Source: Bacillus spongiae (GTDB taxonomy: Bacteria; Bacillota; Bacilli; Bacillales; Bacillaceae_K). From it: a DNA stretch of 64,000 bases. Below are positions 30,656 through 40,758 of this stretch, piece by piece (positions within the stretch are counted from its first letter, which is position 1; each line of letters starts with the position of its first letter). The notes below the pieces were generated by a model. The model searched no databases, was not told the DNA's origin, and was given only the letters and a program-made list of their open reading frames with translations. Both the position numbers and the translations under genes were made by a program. The stretch is taken from positions 372,001 to 436,000 of the forward strand of contig NZ_JBBAXC010000001.1 of the NCBI RefSeq assembly GCF_037120725.1. The letters run 5' to 3'.

Positions 30656-31418
30656 TTTTCGGTTGAGGTATTTCTTTAATTGTTAAATAAAGCATTACGG
30701 TCGTGACGAGGCTATTCAATAGTAACCCCCCTGGCACAATTGTGTTTAACAAATTCATAATTGAAAAGAATAGCGTAGGTAGTGTAATGGCATAAGCGGT
30801 AATACGAAAACTTTGGCGATAGTTTAGTTTTCGTTGTAATGCCTTTGCTATTAAGACGCCCACAAAGGAAAATAAGATTACTTTCATAAAAGTCATAAAA
30901 GAAGAAAAGATATAGGTAATTAAATAGATAATAGGCAAGAAAATAATAAGAGATGATTCAAACATCTCCAAATACTCTGCTAAGCTTTGATCAGATATCG
31001 AAAGTCCACTTAATTGATTATAAGGAATCTCTTGATGGTTCCCTGCGGTCGCAATAAGCATTTTCGTCTGTAAAAACGCAATGGTGAAGGTATTGTCATA
31101 TTCAGGGTTAAAAGAATTTGATGAATTGTCAATTACGATTGAAAAATCATTCCCTGATTTAGTGTAAGGCTCTGTCAAGTCGGTTTGTAGCTCGTCATTA
31201 CGAATTTCGAAAGGAGGAATATCGTCAGAAAGAATATTCTTCCCTTCATCTATTGTTTGATTAATAAATGAGGTGAGTGTTATAAAAGTTGGGATTGTTG
31301 TAATTAGTGTCAGAAAAAAGAGGAAAAGTATAGTCTTTCCTATTCCTTGAAAACGAAATCTAGCGATATCAAGTGGTGAGTACAAACTTTTTACTAGCTG
31401 AGAAAATATATTCATCAT
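30648..31418 (-). CDS. yqgA: DUF1189 family membrane protein YqgA
   Basis: 256 residues. One N-terminal transmembrane helix (TILFLFFLTLITTIPTFITL) is followed by an extracytoplasmic region of about 100 residues with PPFEIRNDELQTD, then three or four helices. Characteristic of DUF1189. The role is unknown. Position between yqfZ and sodA matches B. subtilis yqgA. ATG with AAAAAGGACGTGAAATG context. Confidence 0.75.
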   Translation of the reverse strand: MMNIFSQLVKSLYSPLDIARFRFQGIGKTILFLFFLTLITTIPTFITLTSFINQTIDEGKNILSDDIPPFEIRNDELQTDLTEPYTKSGNDFSIVIDNSSNSFNPEYDNTFTIAFLQTKMLIATAGNHQEIPYNQLSGLSISDQSLAEYLEMFESSLIIFLPIIYLITYIFSSFMTFMKVILFSFVGVLIAKALQRKLNYRQSFRITAYAITLPTLFFSIMNLLNTIVPGGLLLNSLVTTVMLYLTIKEIPQPKTP

Positions 31419-31651
31419 TTCACGTCCTTTTTAGATTCCTTCCTATTTTATTCTTAATTGGTTGGTTACTTCAAGGAGGAAATATTATTTGAATATTGAG
31501 TTAGATGTAATATTATTGTAATATTGAGGTTGTATTGTTAACCCTGTGTAAATTTTAGATGAAAGCCATTTACATTCTTAAGGGATATCAATAAGATATA
31601 GAAGGAGTTTTTGTTGATACTTGTCGAAATTAAAATTAGGGGTTGAAATTA

Positions 31652-33283
31652 GTGGATTTAAATTGGCAGGAAATGTTGTTTCAATTTTTTGGAGGACTGG
31701 GTATTTTCTTATATGGTATTAAATTTATGGGGGACGGTCTCCAAAAATCAGCTGGTGATCGCCTTAGAGATATTCTAGATCGCTTTACAACAAATCCAAT
31801 TATGGGTGTACTTGCAGGGATTATTGTCACAATATTAGTGCAAAGTTCCTCTGCAACAACAGTTATTACAGTAGGTCTTGTTAGTGCAGGCTTTATGACG
31901 CTTCGTCAAGCAATCGGGGTTATCATGGGAGCAAATATCGGGACAACTGTAACGGCCTTTATTATTGGAATTGATATTGGTGAATATGCGTTACCAATTA
32001 TTGCTATCGGTTCAATGCTACTATTTTTCTTTAAAAGTAAAAAGGTTCATAATGCTGGACAAATTGTCTTTGGGTTCGGTGCGTTATTCTATGGTTTAGA
32101 GCTGATGAGCGGTGGGATGAAACCACTTCGTTCACTTGAAGCCTTTAGTGACCTTACGCTTAGTATGAGTGACAATCCGATACTTGGAGTGGTAGTAGGG
32201 ACGTTATTTACGGTTATAGTACAAAGTTCTAGTGCAACGATTGGAATTCTTCAAGAGTTATTTACAGAAGATCTAATCAGTTTAACAGCTGCACTTCCAG
32301 TCTTGTTTGGAGACAATATAGGAACGACGATTACAGCGGTATTAGCGGCTATTGGAACGTCAGTAGCAGCAAGAAGAGCAGCTGCAACGCACGTCCTGTT
32401 TAACATTGTTGGTACAACGCTATTTTTGATTTTATTAACGCCTTTTCAATTGTTTGTTGAGTTCTTACAAACAACATTTTCATTAAATCCAAAAATGACG
32501 ATTGCTTTTGCACACGGATCGTTTAATATTACGAATACGCTCATTCAATTACCATTTGTAGGCGTGTTAGCAATGATCGTTACGAAGTTAATTCCTGGAG
32601 AAGATTCAATCATCGAGTATAAATCTAAGCATTTAGATCCAATGTTCATTGAACAATCCCCTTCGATTGCTTTAGGGCAAGCGAAAGAGGAAGTACTTCG
32701 CATGGGACAATTTGCGGTTAAAGGACTTGAAGAAACGAACGAGTTTTTACGAACTAAAACGAGTAAACACGCAGATTCAGCTTATCAAATTGAAGGTGCG
32801 ATTAATAACTTAGATAAAAAAATTACCGATTATTTAATTCAGTTATCATCGTCTTCCTTATCAGAGGTAGAATCTGAACGTCATTCTATCCTTATGGATA
32901 CAGTTCGCGACATTGAGCGCATTGGGGATCATTTCGAGAATATTGTTGAGCTCGTTGAGTATCAGCAAACGAATAAAGTGAAGGTTACAGATCAAGCAAT
33001 GTCTGATTTAGAAGGCATGTTCAAATTAACGATCGATACTGTTCAAAAAGCCATTACTTGTCTTGATCAGAATGACCAATCGATTGCACGTGAGGTAGCT
33101 GAAAAAGAAGATTTAATTGATAAGATGGAACGTAAATTACGTAAACAACATATTTTACGTTTAAATGAAGGGTTATGTACAGGGCAAGCTGGAATTGTGT
33201 TTGTCGATATTATAAGTAATCTTGAACGAATTGGCGACCATGCAGTCAATATTGCAGAAGCCGTTTTAGGAGAAGAGGAGTAA
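31652..33283 (+). CDS. Na+/phosphate cotransporter family protein with C-terminal PhoU domain
   Basis: 543 residues. Two NptA-type repeats each contain QSSSAT (residues about 65 and 190), the hallmark of Na/Pi-cotransporter family II, within eight or nine helices. After residue 330 comes a cytosolic PhoU-like helical domain (DTVRDIERIGDHFENIVELVEY ... NLERIGDHAVNIAEAVLGEEE). It probably moves phosphate with sodium. GTG 31652 is chosen because AGGGG ends nine bases upstream; TTG 31643 abuts that site. Resembles B. subtilis YqeW, which lies elsewhere in that genome. Confidence 0.88.
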   Translation: MDLNWQEMLFQFFGGLGIFLYGIKFMGDGLQKSAGDRLRDILDRFTTNPIMGVLAGIIVTILVQSSSATTVITVGLVSAGFMTLRQAIGVIMGANIGTTVTAFIIGIDIGEYALPIIAIGSMLLFFFKSKKVHNAGQIVFGFGALFYGLELMSGGMKPLRSLEAFSDLTLSMSDNPILGVVVGTLFTVIVQSSSATIGILQELFTEDLISLTAALPVLFGDNIGTTITAVLAAIGTSVAARRAAATHVLFNIVGTTLFLILLTPFQLFVEFLQTTFSLNPKMTIAFAHGSFNITNTLIQLPFVGVLAMIVTKLIPGEDSIIEYKSKHLDPMFIEQSPSIALGQAKEEVLRMGQFAVKGLEETNEFLRTKTSKHADSAYQIEGAINNLDKKITDYLIQLSSSSLSEVESERHSILMDTVRDIERIGDHFENIVELVEYQQTNKVKVTDQAMSDLEGMFKLTIDTVQKAITCLDQNDQSIAREVAEKEDLIDKMERKLRKQHILRLNEGLCTGQAGIVFVDIISNLERIGDHAVNIAEAVLGEEE

Positions 33284-33401
33284 TACTTCCTATTTTATTC
33301 TAAAGCTTATACAATAAAAGCAAGGGATTCTCTCCTTGCTTTTTTTCTTGGCTTTCCATCATAGGAAAGCTTTGTATCCCAATTTAGTGGAGGTGATTTT
33401 T

Positions 33402-33884
33402 TTGGAATGGATCTATTGGGCAATTGTCATCATACTCATCATTATTGCGTTTGTAGGCCTCTTATACCCTATTATTCCTAGTGTATTGTTTTTAGCAGCA
33501 AGTTTTATATTATATGGTGTGTTCTTTTCTTTTGAGCCTTTTAACTGGCTATTTTGGGTCATTCAAGGTTTATTTGTCCTTTTATTGTTCGGTGCTGATT
33601 ACGTAGCCAATACAATTGGATTGAAAAGATTTGGTGCTACGAAAGCTGGTATAGTAGGAAGTACGATTGGAATATTAATCGGACCATTTGTTATTCCTGT
33701 TTTAGGTATTATAGTAGGCCCTTTTCTAGGAGCAGTAATCGGAGAACTTATCGTTCATAAAACAGATATAAAACAAGCACTGAAAGTTGGCGTGGGCTCG
33801 CTTGTCGGGTTTATAAGCTCAATTTTTACAAAAGGAATCATTCAAACCATTATGGTGGTCTATTTCTTATGGATGGTTTTATAA
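33402..33884 (+). CDS. yqgC: DUF456 family membrane protein YqgC
   Basis: 160 residues with about five transmembrane segments. Gly-rich pairs such as GIVGSTIGILIGPFVIPVLGIIVGPFLGAVIGE typify DUF456. Function unknown. TTG 33402 with a full GGAGGTGA at 33389-33396. Sits just before sodA as in B. subtilis yqgC. The preceding 33304-33350 hairpin (AAAGC...GCTTT with T run) ends the cotransporter gene. Confidence 0.83.
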   Translation: MEWIYWAIVIILIIIAFVGLLYPIIPSVLFLAASFILYGVFFSFEPFNWLFWVIQGLFVLLLFGADYVANTIGLKRFGATKAGIVGSTIGILIGPFVIPVLGIIVGPFLGAVIGELIVHKTDIKQALKVGVGSLVGFISSIFTKGIIQTIMVVYFLWMVL

Positions 33885-33938
33885 TGCATAATTTCTTAGG
33901 AAAGAGGAAAAATACGATGGTAATTTCGAGCTAATTGT

Positions 33939-33967
33939 TTGATACCACCGTTAAATTTTGTTAATCT
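33939..33967 (+). promoter_or_regulatory. Promoter of sodA
   Basis: TTGATA (33939-33944), 17-base spacer, TAATCT (33962-33967), 54 bases before the sodA ATG. Confidence 0.6.
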
Positions 33968-34020
33968 AAAGCTGTGAATCCATTGTCGATTCAAAAATAA
34001 TACATAGGGGGAATCCTACC

Positions 34021-34629
34021 ATGGCATTTGAATTACCTCAATTACCTTACGCTATTGATGCGCTTGAGCCACACATTGACAAAGAAACAATGAATATTCA
34101 TCACACAAAACACCATAACACATATGTGACAAAGTTAAATGATGCTTTAGCTGGTCATGATGGACTATTAAGTAAATCAATTGAAGAAGTTGTATCAAAC
34201 CTTGATGCAATTCCAGAAGAAGCTCGTACTGCTGTTCGAAATAACGGTGGTGGCCATGCTAACCATAGCCTATTCTGGCAAATTTTATCACCAGCTGGTG
34301 GTGGAGAGCCTACAGGTGAATTGGCTGAAGCGATTTCTAATAAATTTGGTAGCTTTGAAAGCTTCCAAGCACAATTTGCTGCAGCTGGAGCAGGACGCTT
34401 TGGTTCAGGTTGGGCTTGGCTAGTTGTCAATAACGGTGAACTTGAAGTTACAAGCACGCCGAACCAAGACTCTCCATTGATGGAAGGAAAAACACCAATC
34501 TTAGGTTTAGACGTGTGGGAGCATGCTTATTACTTAAATTACCAAAACCGTCGTCCAGATTACATTAACGCTTTCTGGAATGTTGTAAATTGGGATGAAG
34601 TATCAAAACGCTATTCTGCAGCAAAATAA
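34021..34629 (+). CDS. sodA: Superoxide dismutase (Mn/Fe)
   Basis: 202 residues, the standard length. Metal ligands: His in [11 protein letters not shown] (H27 region), His in NHSLFW (about 82), and Asp and His in [10 protein letters not shown]. The GGGHANH and GSGWAWLV stretches are typical of Mn-type Bacillus SodA. It disproportionates superoxide in the cytosol. ATG 34021 behind TAGGGGGAATCC, with its own promoter and terminator. Confidence 0.97.
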   Translation: MAFELPQLPYAIDALEPHIDKETMNIHHTKHHNTYVTKLNDALAGHDGLLSKSIEEVVSNLDAIPEEARTAVRNNGGGHANHSLFWQILSPAGGGEPTGELAEAISNKFGSFESFQAQFAAAGAGRFGSGWAWLVVNNGELEVTSTPNQDSPLMEGKTPILGLDVWEHAYYLNYQNRRPDYINAFWNVVNWDEVSKRYSAAK

Positions 34630-34640
34630 TAGTATCGAAT

Positions 34641-34674
34641 AAAACAGCCGGAGTTCCGGCTGTTTTTTTTATTC
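34641..34674 (+). terminator. Terminator after sodA
   Basis: AACAGCCGGA and TCCGGCTGTT stem followed by eight Ts. Confidence 0.9.
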
Positions 34675-34774
34675 TCTCTTTTCACGGAAAGGTAGCCAGT
34701 ATTTCGTGATTTTCTAGTATAACTTTACCCTCTTTTTCAAAAAATAGCAGTATGGAAAAAGGGGAGTTATGTTT

Positions 34775-35986
34775 ATGAGTCATTTGAAGAAAGTGCTTGG
34801 TGATGTTGAATTAACAAAAGATTTAACCCTTCTATTATTAATTGGGGGAATTTACTCATTAAGTATTGCTTTGTCCAATACATTTGTAAATATTTATTTA
34901 TGGAAGCAATCAGGTGAATATCTTGACTTAGGCATTTACAACTTAACGATTGTTATTTTTCAACCACTCACCTTTATTTTAGCAGGCAGATGGGCGAAGA
35001 AAATTGATCGTGTGATTGTGTTACGAATTGGTGTGATTTTTTTAGCTTTTTTCTTTATTACCGTATTGTTATTTGGAGAGTCAGCTGCCGGAAATTTAGT
35101 CGTTCTTGGCGCCTTATTAGGGATAGGGTATGGTTTTTACTGGCTTGCCTTTAATGTGTTAACATTTGAAATTACCGAGCCTGAAACAAGAGATTTTTTT
35201 AATGGGTTTTTAGGAATTTTAACTTCAGCCGGTGGGATGGTTGGTCCGATATTGGCTGGCTTTATAATCTCTAGATTTACTTCTTTTAAAGGCTATACGA
35301 TTGTCTTTATCATTTCACTCGTATTATTTAGCTTGGCTGTGCTATTAAGTTTTTTTCTCAAGCGACGACCAGCTCAAGGGAAATATTGTTTTAGGCGGAT
35401 TTTTCAAGAGAGGCGGCATAATGAAAATTGGCGGCTCATTACAAATGCTCATTTTTTTCAAGGACTTAGGGAAGGAACGTTTTTGTTTGTTATTTCTGTA
35501 TTTGTCTTCATCACGACAGGTAGTGAATTTGCGATTGGCACGTTCGGTCTAATTAATTCCGCCATTGCTTTTGTAGCGTATTACATCGCCTCTCGTGTGA
35601 TTAAAAAAAGCGAGCGGAAAAAGGCAATCTTTTTAGGGGGACTACTGTTATATGCGTCCATTTTTTTACTCGTATTTGATTTAACCTATACAAAACTTTT
35701 GATTTACGCTGCGTTAATTGCGGTCGCTTACCCTGTCATGCTCGTTCCATATGTTTCGATGACTTATGATGTAATCGGAAAAGGGTGGAAAGCTGCCGAA
35801 ATGAGAATTGAATACATTGTCGTACGAGAGCTTTTTCTAAACGCTGGAAGAATCGTTTCGATCCTTTCTTTTTTAGTATCTGTCCAATTCTTTCAACAAG
35901 AAAAAAGCTTACCTATATTGTTATTGATTTTAGGAGCAGGCCATTTTTGTATTTACTTCGTTATTAGAAAAGTCCATTTAGTATAA
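34775..35986 (+). CDS. yqgE: Major facilitator superfamily protein YqgE
   Basis: 403 residues with about 12 predicted helices; a conserved N-terminal stretch (ELTKDLTLLLLIGGIYSLSIALSNTFVNIYLWKQSG) matches the YqgE-type MFS proteins. The substrate is unknown. ATG 34775 (nine bases after GGGGAG) is preferred over ATG 34769, which is too close. Lies immediately upstream of the pbpA cluster as in B. subtilis. A role in envelope precursor handling would be speculation. Confidence 0.8.
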   Translation: MSHLKKVLGDVELTKDLTLLLLIGGIYSLSIALSNTFVNIYLWKQSGEYLDLGIYNLTIVIFQPLTFILAGRWAKKIDRVIVLRIGVIFLAFFFITVLLFGESAAGNLVVLGALLGIGYGFYWLAFNVLTFEITEPETRDFFNGFLGILTSAGGMVGPILAGFIISRFTSFKGYTIVFIISLVLFSLAVLLSFFLKRRPAQGKYCFRRIFQERRHNENWRLITNAHFFQGLREGTFLFVISVFVFITTGSEFAIGTFGLINSAIAFVAYYIASRVIKKSERKKAIFLGGLLLYASIFLLVFDLTYTKLLIYAALIAVAYPVMLVPYVSMTYDVIGKGWKAAEMRIEYIVVRELFLNAGRIVSILSFLVSVQFFQQEKSLPILLLILGAGHFCIYFVIRKVHLV

Positions 35987-36069
35987 AAGAAGCGTTCACG
36001 TAGGGATGGTTCAAATGCTTATTGCATTTGGTCAAATGATAGGAATATCAATAAGGAAGGATGTATACT

Positions 36070-38211
36070 TTGAATCGCCCAGCTCAAAAGCAAAAAAAGA
36101 AAGCGATAATCATTAGACAGATGAATAGATTATTTTTTGCTGTATTCTTATTATTTTCCTTACTTGTATTTCGCTTAGGCATTGTTCAAATAGTGAATGG
36201 AGAGGAATACTTACGACAAATCGAACGAACGGAAGAAGTAGTCATTAGTTTAAATGTTCCCCGTGGAAAGATGTTTGATCGTAATGGTAAGCTCCTTGTC
36301 GATAATTCGTCACGACTTGCTATTACGTTTACGAAAAGCCAATCTACGAATACAGACGATATGTTAGCGATTGCTCAGAAGCTAGCCACCTTGATAGAAA
36401 AAAATACGGACAATATAACGGAGCGAGATATAAAAGATTTTTTACTTGTAACGGAGAAAGTTTCGATAAAGGATAAAGTACCTATAGCAGAACAGAATGC
36501 TATTAGGGAAGATCAATCAATAGATTATCCCGATCAAGCTATTTATCAGTTAACACTAGAGAGAATCACAGAAGCAGAAGTGAGCTCTCTAACGGCGAAT
36601 GAATTGGAACAATTGGCGATTTTCCGTGAAATGAATCGTGGTTATGCGCTAACCCCTCAAGTAATTAAAGTAGGAGATGGGGATGATAACACGACCTTTG
36701 TTACGGAGGAAGAATTTGCACTCGTTAGTGAAAACTTAGTCTCTTTACCAGGTATTAATACAATGACTGCATGGGAAAGGTCATATCCATTTGGCAATGT
36801 ATTTAGGCCGATTTTTGGAAAAGTGACGACTGCACGTGAAGGGCTGCCAAATGAGAAGTTAGCTACCTATTTATCACGAGGCTATAGCCGAAATGATCGA
36901 GTCGGCAAAAGCTTTATTGAATTGCAGTATGAAGATGTGTTAAAAGGACAAAAGGAGAAAATCCTCAATATCACAGATAAAGCAGGAAATGTTTTGGAGA
37001 CGAAAGTGATACAAGCAGGAAAGCGTGGCCAAGACTTAGTTTTATCAATTGATATAGAGTTACAGGAAGCCATTGATCAAATTGTAGAGAATGAATTAAG
37101 GAGAATAAAAAACGCAAATGTTCACCCGTTAATGGACCGAATTTTCTTTGTAATGATGGATCCGTTTACTGGCGAAATTCTCGCGATGTCTGGAAAACAG
37201 TGGGTAGATGGTGAAATCATTGATTATCCGATGGGAGCGTATACGTCTGCGCACGAGATTGGTTCAGCCGTGAAAGGCGCAACAGTATTGACAGGATATA
37301 TGGAAGATGTGTTGAATCCAGGAGAATATTTGGTAGATGAGGCATTAAAGTTTAAAGGGACAGAGATAAAAAATTCTTGGTTTAATACATCGCTTGGAAA
37401 ACGGATAACAATGACAGAAGGAAGGGCACTTGAACAGTCGTCAAATTCTTTTATGTATAAAATCGCTTTACGCCTAGCTGGTGAAACGTATCGTTATAAC
37501 CGTCCTGTTGGGTTCACGCCAAATGATTTTGAAGCTTTACGAAGTAACCTTAGTCAGTTCGGTCTCGGCGTTCGCACAGGGATTGATTTACCAGGAGAGC
37601 AGCTTGGATATAAACAGGTAGACAAAGGTGCTTTAGCAGTTGAACCTGGAAAAATGCTAGACCTAGCTATTGGTCAATTTGATACGTATACGCCATTACA
37701 AATGCTTCAGTACGTTTCGACGATTGCGAATGGCGGCAATCGAATCGCTCCGAAAATTGTGAAAGACATTCGTGAGCCGTATGACAAGGCGGAAGGCTTA
37801 GGGCCATTAGCTTATGAACATTCTGCCAAAGTGCTAAATCATTTAGATGCGACGCGAACGGAGATTGAAGCTGTTCAAAAAGGGTTCTATCGAGTGTTCC
37901 ACGGCCCACGTGGTACTTCAAGAGACGTTTTTGGGAACACGGACCCACACTATCAAACGGATTATGTTGCTGCGGGGAAAACGGGCACAGCTGAGGTTGT
38001 TTACTATGGTCCGAAAAGGTCTGAGTGGGGAACAAGTACTTATAATTACTCTTTAGTAGGCTATGCTCCGTATGACCGACCAGAAGTAGCGTTTTCAGTA
38101 ATGACCCCTTGGGCGGATCCGAAGGTGAAAAAAATATATCATAACCCTAACGAAAGAGTTGCTTATTACGCCTTGAATAAATACTTTGAATTAAAAGAGA
38201 ATCGTCAATAA
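36070..38211 (+). CDS. pbpA: Class B penicillin-binding protein, PbpA paralogue 1
   Basis: 713 residues. A short basic cytosolic tail, one transmembrane anchor (LFFAVFLLFSLLVFRLGIVQI), a PBP dimerisation domain (PRGKMFDRNGK), then a transpeptidase domain with SAVK (catalytic Ser about residue 399), SSN and KTGT (about 637). All catalytic motifs are intact. In B. subtilis PBP2A (pbpA) is a D,D-transpeptidase of sidewall elongation. TTG 36070 is chosen because AAGGAAGG directly abuts the in-frame ATG 36061. First of three tandem homologues. Confidence 0.9.
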   Translation: MNRPAQKQKKKAIIIRQMNRLFFAVFLLFSLLVFRLGIVQIVNGEEYLRQIERTEEVVISLNVPRGKMFDRNGKLLVDNSSRLAITFTKSQSTNTDDMLAIAQKLATLIEKNTDNITERDIKDFLLVTEKVSIKDKVPIAEQNAIREDQSIDYPDQAIYQLTLERITEAEVSSLTANELEQLAIFREMNRGYALTPQVIKVGDGDDNTTFVTEEEFALVSENLVSLPGINTMTAWERSYPFGNVFRPIFGKVTTAREGLPNEKLATYLSRGYSRNDRVGKSFIELQYEDVLKGQKEKILNITDKAGNVLETKVIQAGKRGQDLVLSIDIELQEAIDQIVENELRRIKNANVHPLMDRIFFVMMDPFTGEILAMSGKQWVDGEIIDYPMGAYTSAHEIGSAVKGATVLTGYMEDVLNPGEYLVDEALKFKGTEIKNSWFNTSLGKRITMTEGRALEQSSNSFMYKIALRLAGETYRYNRPVGFTPNDFEALRSNLSQFGLGVRTGIDLPGEQLGYKQVDKGALAVEPGKMLDLAIGQFDTYTPLQMLQYVSTIANGGNRIAPKIVKDIREPYDKAEGLGPLAYEHSAKVLNHLDATRTEIEAVQKGFYRVFHGPRGTSRDVFGNTDPHYQTDYVAAGKTGTAEVVYYGPKRSEWGTSTYNYSLVGYAPYDRPEVAFSVMTPWADPKVKKIYHNPNERVAYYALNKYFELKENRQ

Positions 38212-38227
38212 AAATGCATTCCTTCCT

Positions 38228-38264
38228 AAACCTTATTGGATTTCACTGATAAGGTTTTTTTGTA
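38228..38264 (+). terminator. Terminator between PbpA paralogues 1 and 2
   Basis: AAACCTTAT and ATAAGGTTT stem, seven Ts after it. Suggests that paralogue 2 has its own promoter in the following 130 bases. Confidence 0.82.
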
Positions 38265-38401
38265 TAGCTTGGATATTATAATGTCTCGAAATTTTTCATA
38301 GACTGTACAAATGGTGAGTTTCATAAGTAAATTTTTACTAGATTATAAGTCCATAATTATATAAAATGGATATAGAATACTTAAAGGGAAGGATGTACTG
38401 A

Positions 38402-40525
38402 TTGAACCAGCCAAAAGAAAAGAAAAAGAAAAATCACCTTTTTAATCGGATGAATTTATTGTTTTTTGTCGTATTCATGCTTTTTTCCGCACTCATTTTC
38501 AGATTAGGTATCGTCCAAATCGTGGAGGGAGAGGAATATAAACGAATAGTGGAACGAACCGAAGAAGTGATCGTCGGTACAAGTGTTCCACGGGGGAAAA
38601 TGTATGACCGTAATGGTAGACTAGTTGTCGATAATAAGCCTTTAAAGGCGATTACTTATACGAAAAGCCAGGCCACAGATGCATCAGAAGTGTTAAGAGT
38701 TGCTAGAGTACTAGCGACAATTATTGAGAAAAACACAGACCGAATTACAGATCGGGACCGAGAAGATTTTTTATTACTAACTGAAAAGATTACAATTGGT
38801 GATAAAGTTCCACAAGAGGAACAGGACTCAATTATGGAAGATGAAAAAATTGAAAATCCGGATAAAGTAATCTATGATCTTGCAAGAGAACGGATGACGG
38901 AAGCGGAACTAAATTCAATTAGCACGAGCGAATTAGAGGTATTAGCGATTTTCCGTGAGATGAATAGCGGCTACGCGTTAACCCCACAAGCCATCAAGGT
39001 AGGTGAAGGGGATGATGAATCGACGTATGTTACGGACAAAGAATTTGCGGTCGTAAGTGAACATCTCTCATTACTACCTGGTGTTAACACAACGATGGAC
39101 TGGGAAAGAGTGTACCCTTTTGAAGACATATTAAGCTCGATTCTAGGGAAGGTCACGACGTCTAAAGAAGGACTCCCTAGTGAAAAATTAGATTATTACA
39201 CATCCCGTGGATATAGTCGAAATGACCGTGTCGGCAAAAGCTTTATTGAATTACAATACGAGGATGTGCTGTCAGGACAAAAAAAGCAGTATCGCAACAT
39301 TACGGATAAAGAAGGGAATGTCCTGCGTACAGAGCCAGTTAATGAAGGGAAGCCAGGTCAAGACTTAGTTTTAACCTTCGATATGGAATTGGAAGAAGCC
39401 CTTGACAAGATGGTTGAGGATGAATTAAGAAAAATAAAAAAGGCGGGAGTACATCCGTTAACAGACCGCATTTTTCTTGCGATGATGGACCCAAATACAG
39501 GAGAAATTCTTGCGATGGTTGGGAAGCAGTGGGTTGACGGTGAAGTGATTGATTACGCAATGGGAACATTCACGTCAGCGCATGAGATTGGTTCTGCCGT
39601 GAAGGGGGCAACAGTGCTTGCGGGCTACATGGGGGATGTGCTGACCCCAGGAGAGAGGTTGTTAGATGAGCCTATAACATTTAAAGACACTCCTACTAAG
39701 AACTCTTGGTTTAACCCGTATGGTGGAATAGGAAATAAGTGGATGAATGAAAGGTATGCTCTCGAAAAATCGTCCAACTCCTTTATGTACAAAATAGCAT
39801 TAAAATTAGCCGGGGAAGGCTATTATGGAGCTGGAAATCCACTTAACGTTATTCCAGACGATTATCTCACTTTACGATATCATTATAATCAATTCGGGCT
39901 TGGAGTCAAAACGGGAATCGATTTACCTGGCGAACAAACAGGTTTTAAAATATCAGATCCGAAGGCATTAGAGGATGTGCCGGGGGGGAAATTGCTTGAT
40001 TTAGCGATTGGCCAATTTGATACGTACACCCCAATGCAAATGCTGCAATACGTTTCGACGATTGCGAATGGTGGGAACCGAATTGCTCCGAAGGTCGTTA
40101 AAGAAATTCGCGACCCTAATGTTACTTCAGAGGGGCTCGGTCCGGTTGCACATGAAAATTCACCAACGGTGTTAAATCGCTTGGATCTTACTGCAGCAGA
40201 ACTTAATACTGTTCAAGAAGGGTTTTATCGCGTGTTCCATGGTACTGAGGGTACAGGGAGAAATTTCCTTAATCTGGACGCGGCCGGAAAAACGGGCACA
40301 GCCGAGGTAATATATTATGGACCGAATCGATCGGCATGGGGAACGGAAACGGAAAACCACTCTATCGTTGGGTATGCGCCTTTTGACCAGCCAGAAGTGG
40401 CGTTCGCCGTCATTTCTCCTTGGGGAAACATAAATGCTAGTAATGCTTGGAAACAATCCAATAAGAAATTAGCTCAGCGTGCTTTAGAAAAATATTTAGA
40501 ACTGAAGGAAAAAAATAAGAAATAA
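38402..40525 (+). CDS. Class B penicillin-binding protein, PbpA paralogue 2
   Basis: 707 residues with the same architecture as its neighbours: anchor LLFFVVFMLFSALIFRLGIVQI, PRGKMYDRNGR, transpeptidase SAVK (Ser about 398), KSSN and KTGT (about 630). It has a shorter loop before KTGT (FLNLDAAGKTGT) and a basic Lys/Asn-rich C-terminus. The start is TTG 38402 after GGGAAGGATGTACTGA; that ATG opens a two-codon frame (ATG-TAC-TGA) ending just before the TTG. Catalytic residues are intact, so it should be an active D,D-transpeptidase. Confidence 0.9.
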   Translation: MNQPKEKKKKNHLFNRMNLLFFVVFMLFSALIFRLGIVQIVEGEEYKRIVERTEEVIVGTSVPRGKMYDRNGRLVVDNKPLKAITYTKSQATDASEVLRVARVLATIIEKNTDRITDRDREDFLLLTEKITIGDKVPQEEQDSIMEDEKIENPDKVIYDLARERMTEAELNSISTSELEVLAIFREMNSGYALTPQAIKVGEGDDESTYVTDKEFAVVSEHLSLLPGVNTTMDWERVYPFEDILSSILGKVTTSKEGLPSEKLDYYTSRGYSRNDRVGKSFIELQYEDVLSGQKKQYRNITDKEGNVLRTEPVNEGKPGQDLVLTFDMELEEALDKMVEDELRKIKKAGVHPLTDRIFLAMMDPNTGEILAMVGKQWVDGEVIDYAMGTFTSAHEIGSAVKGATVLAGYMGDVLTPGERLLDEPITFKDTPTKNSWFNPYGGIGNKWMNERYALEKSSNSFMYKIALKLAGEGYYGAGNPLNVIPDDYLTLRYHYNQFGLGVKTGIDLPGEQTGFKISDPKALEDVPGGKLLDLAIGQFDTYTPMQMLQYVSTIANGGNRIAPKVVKEIRDPNVTSEGLGPVAHENSPTVLNRLDLTAAELNTVQEGFYRVFHGTEGTGRNFLNLDAAGKTGTAEVIYYGPNRSAWGTETENHSIVGYAPFDQPEVAFAVISPWGNINASNAWKQSNKKLAQRALEKYLELKEKNKK

Positions 40526-40586
40526 TCCTCAGACATAGAGTAAGGCGAGCCTCTTCAATAGTGAAGGAGCGAAACATACTATAATT

Positions 40587-40638
40587 AACTAAAAAAAGCT
40601 AATGACCTACTGACGTAGGTGGTTAGCTTTTTTAGTTA
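40587..40638 (+). terminator. Terminator between PbpA paralogues 2 and 3
   Basis: AACTAAAAAAAGCTAA...TTAGCTTTTTTAGTT with an inner GACCTAC/GTAGGT stem; strong and T-rich. Confidence 0.85.
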
Positions 40639-40758
40639 AAGGGAACTATCTTACAGGAGTGTGGGCATTCACTAAATTGGTAGATATACCTTATAGATTA
40701 TTCGTCTTTTTTTTAATAGAATAGAAGAATACTGTGAAGGAAGGATGTACGGATATAC

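Noticed and set aside
31525-31600. Possible Pho box before the Na/Pi cotransporter (TTAACC...TAAATT...TTTACA)
   Set aside because: The hexamers are degenerate and not in constant 11-base phase, unlike the clear box before pstS.
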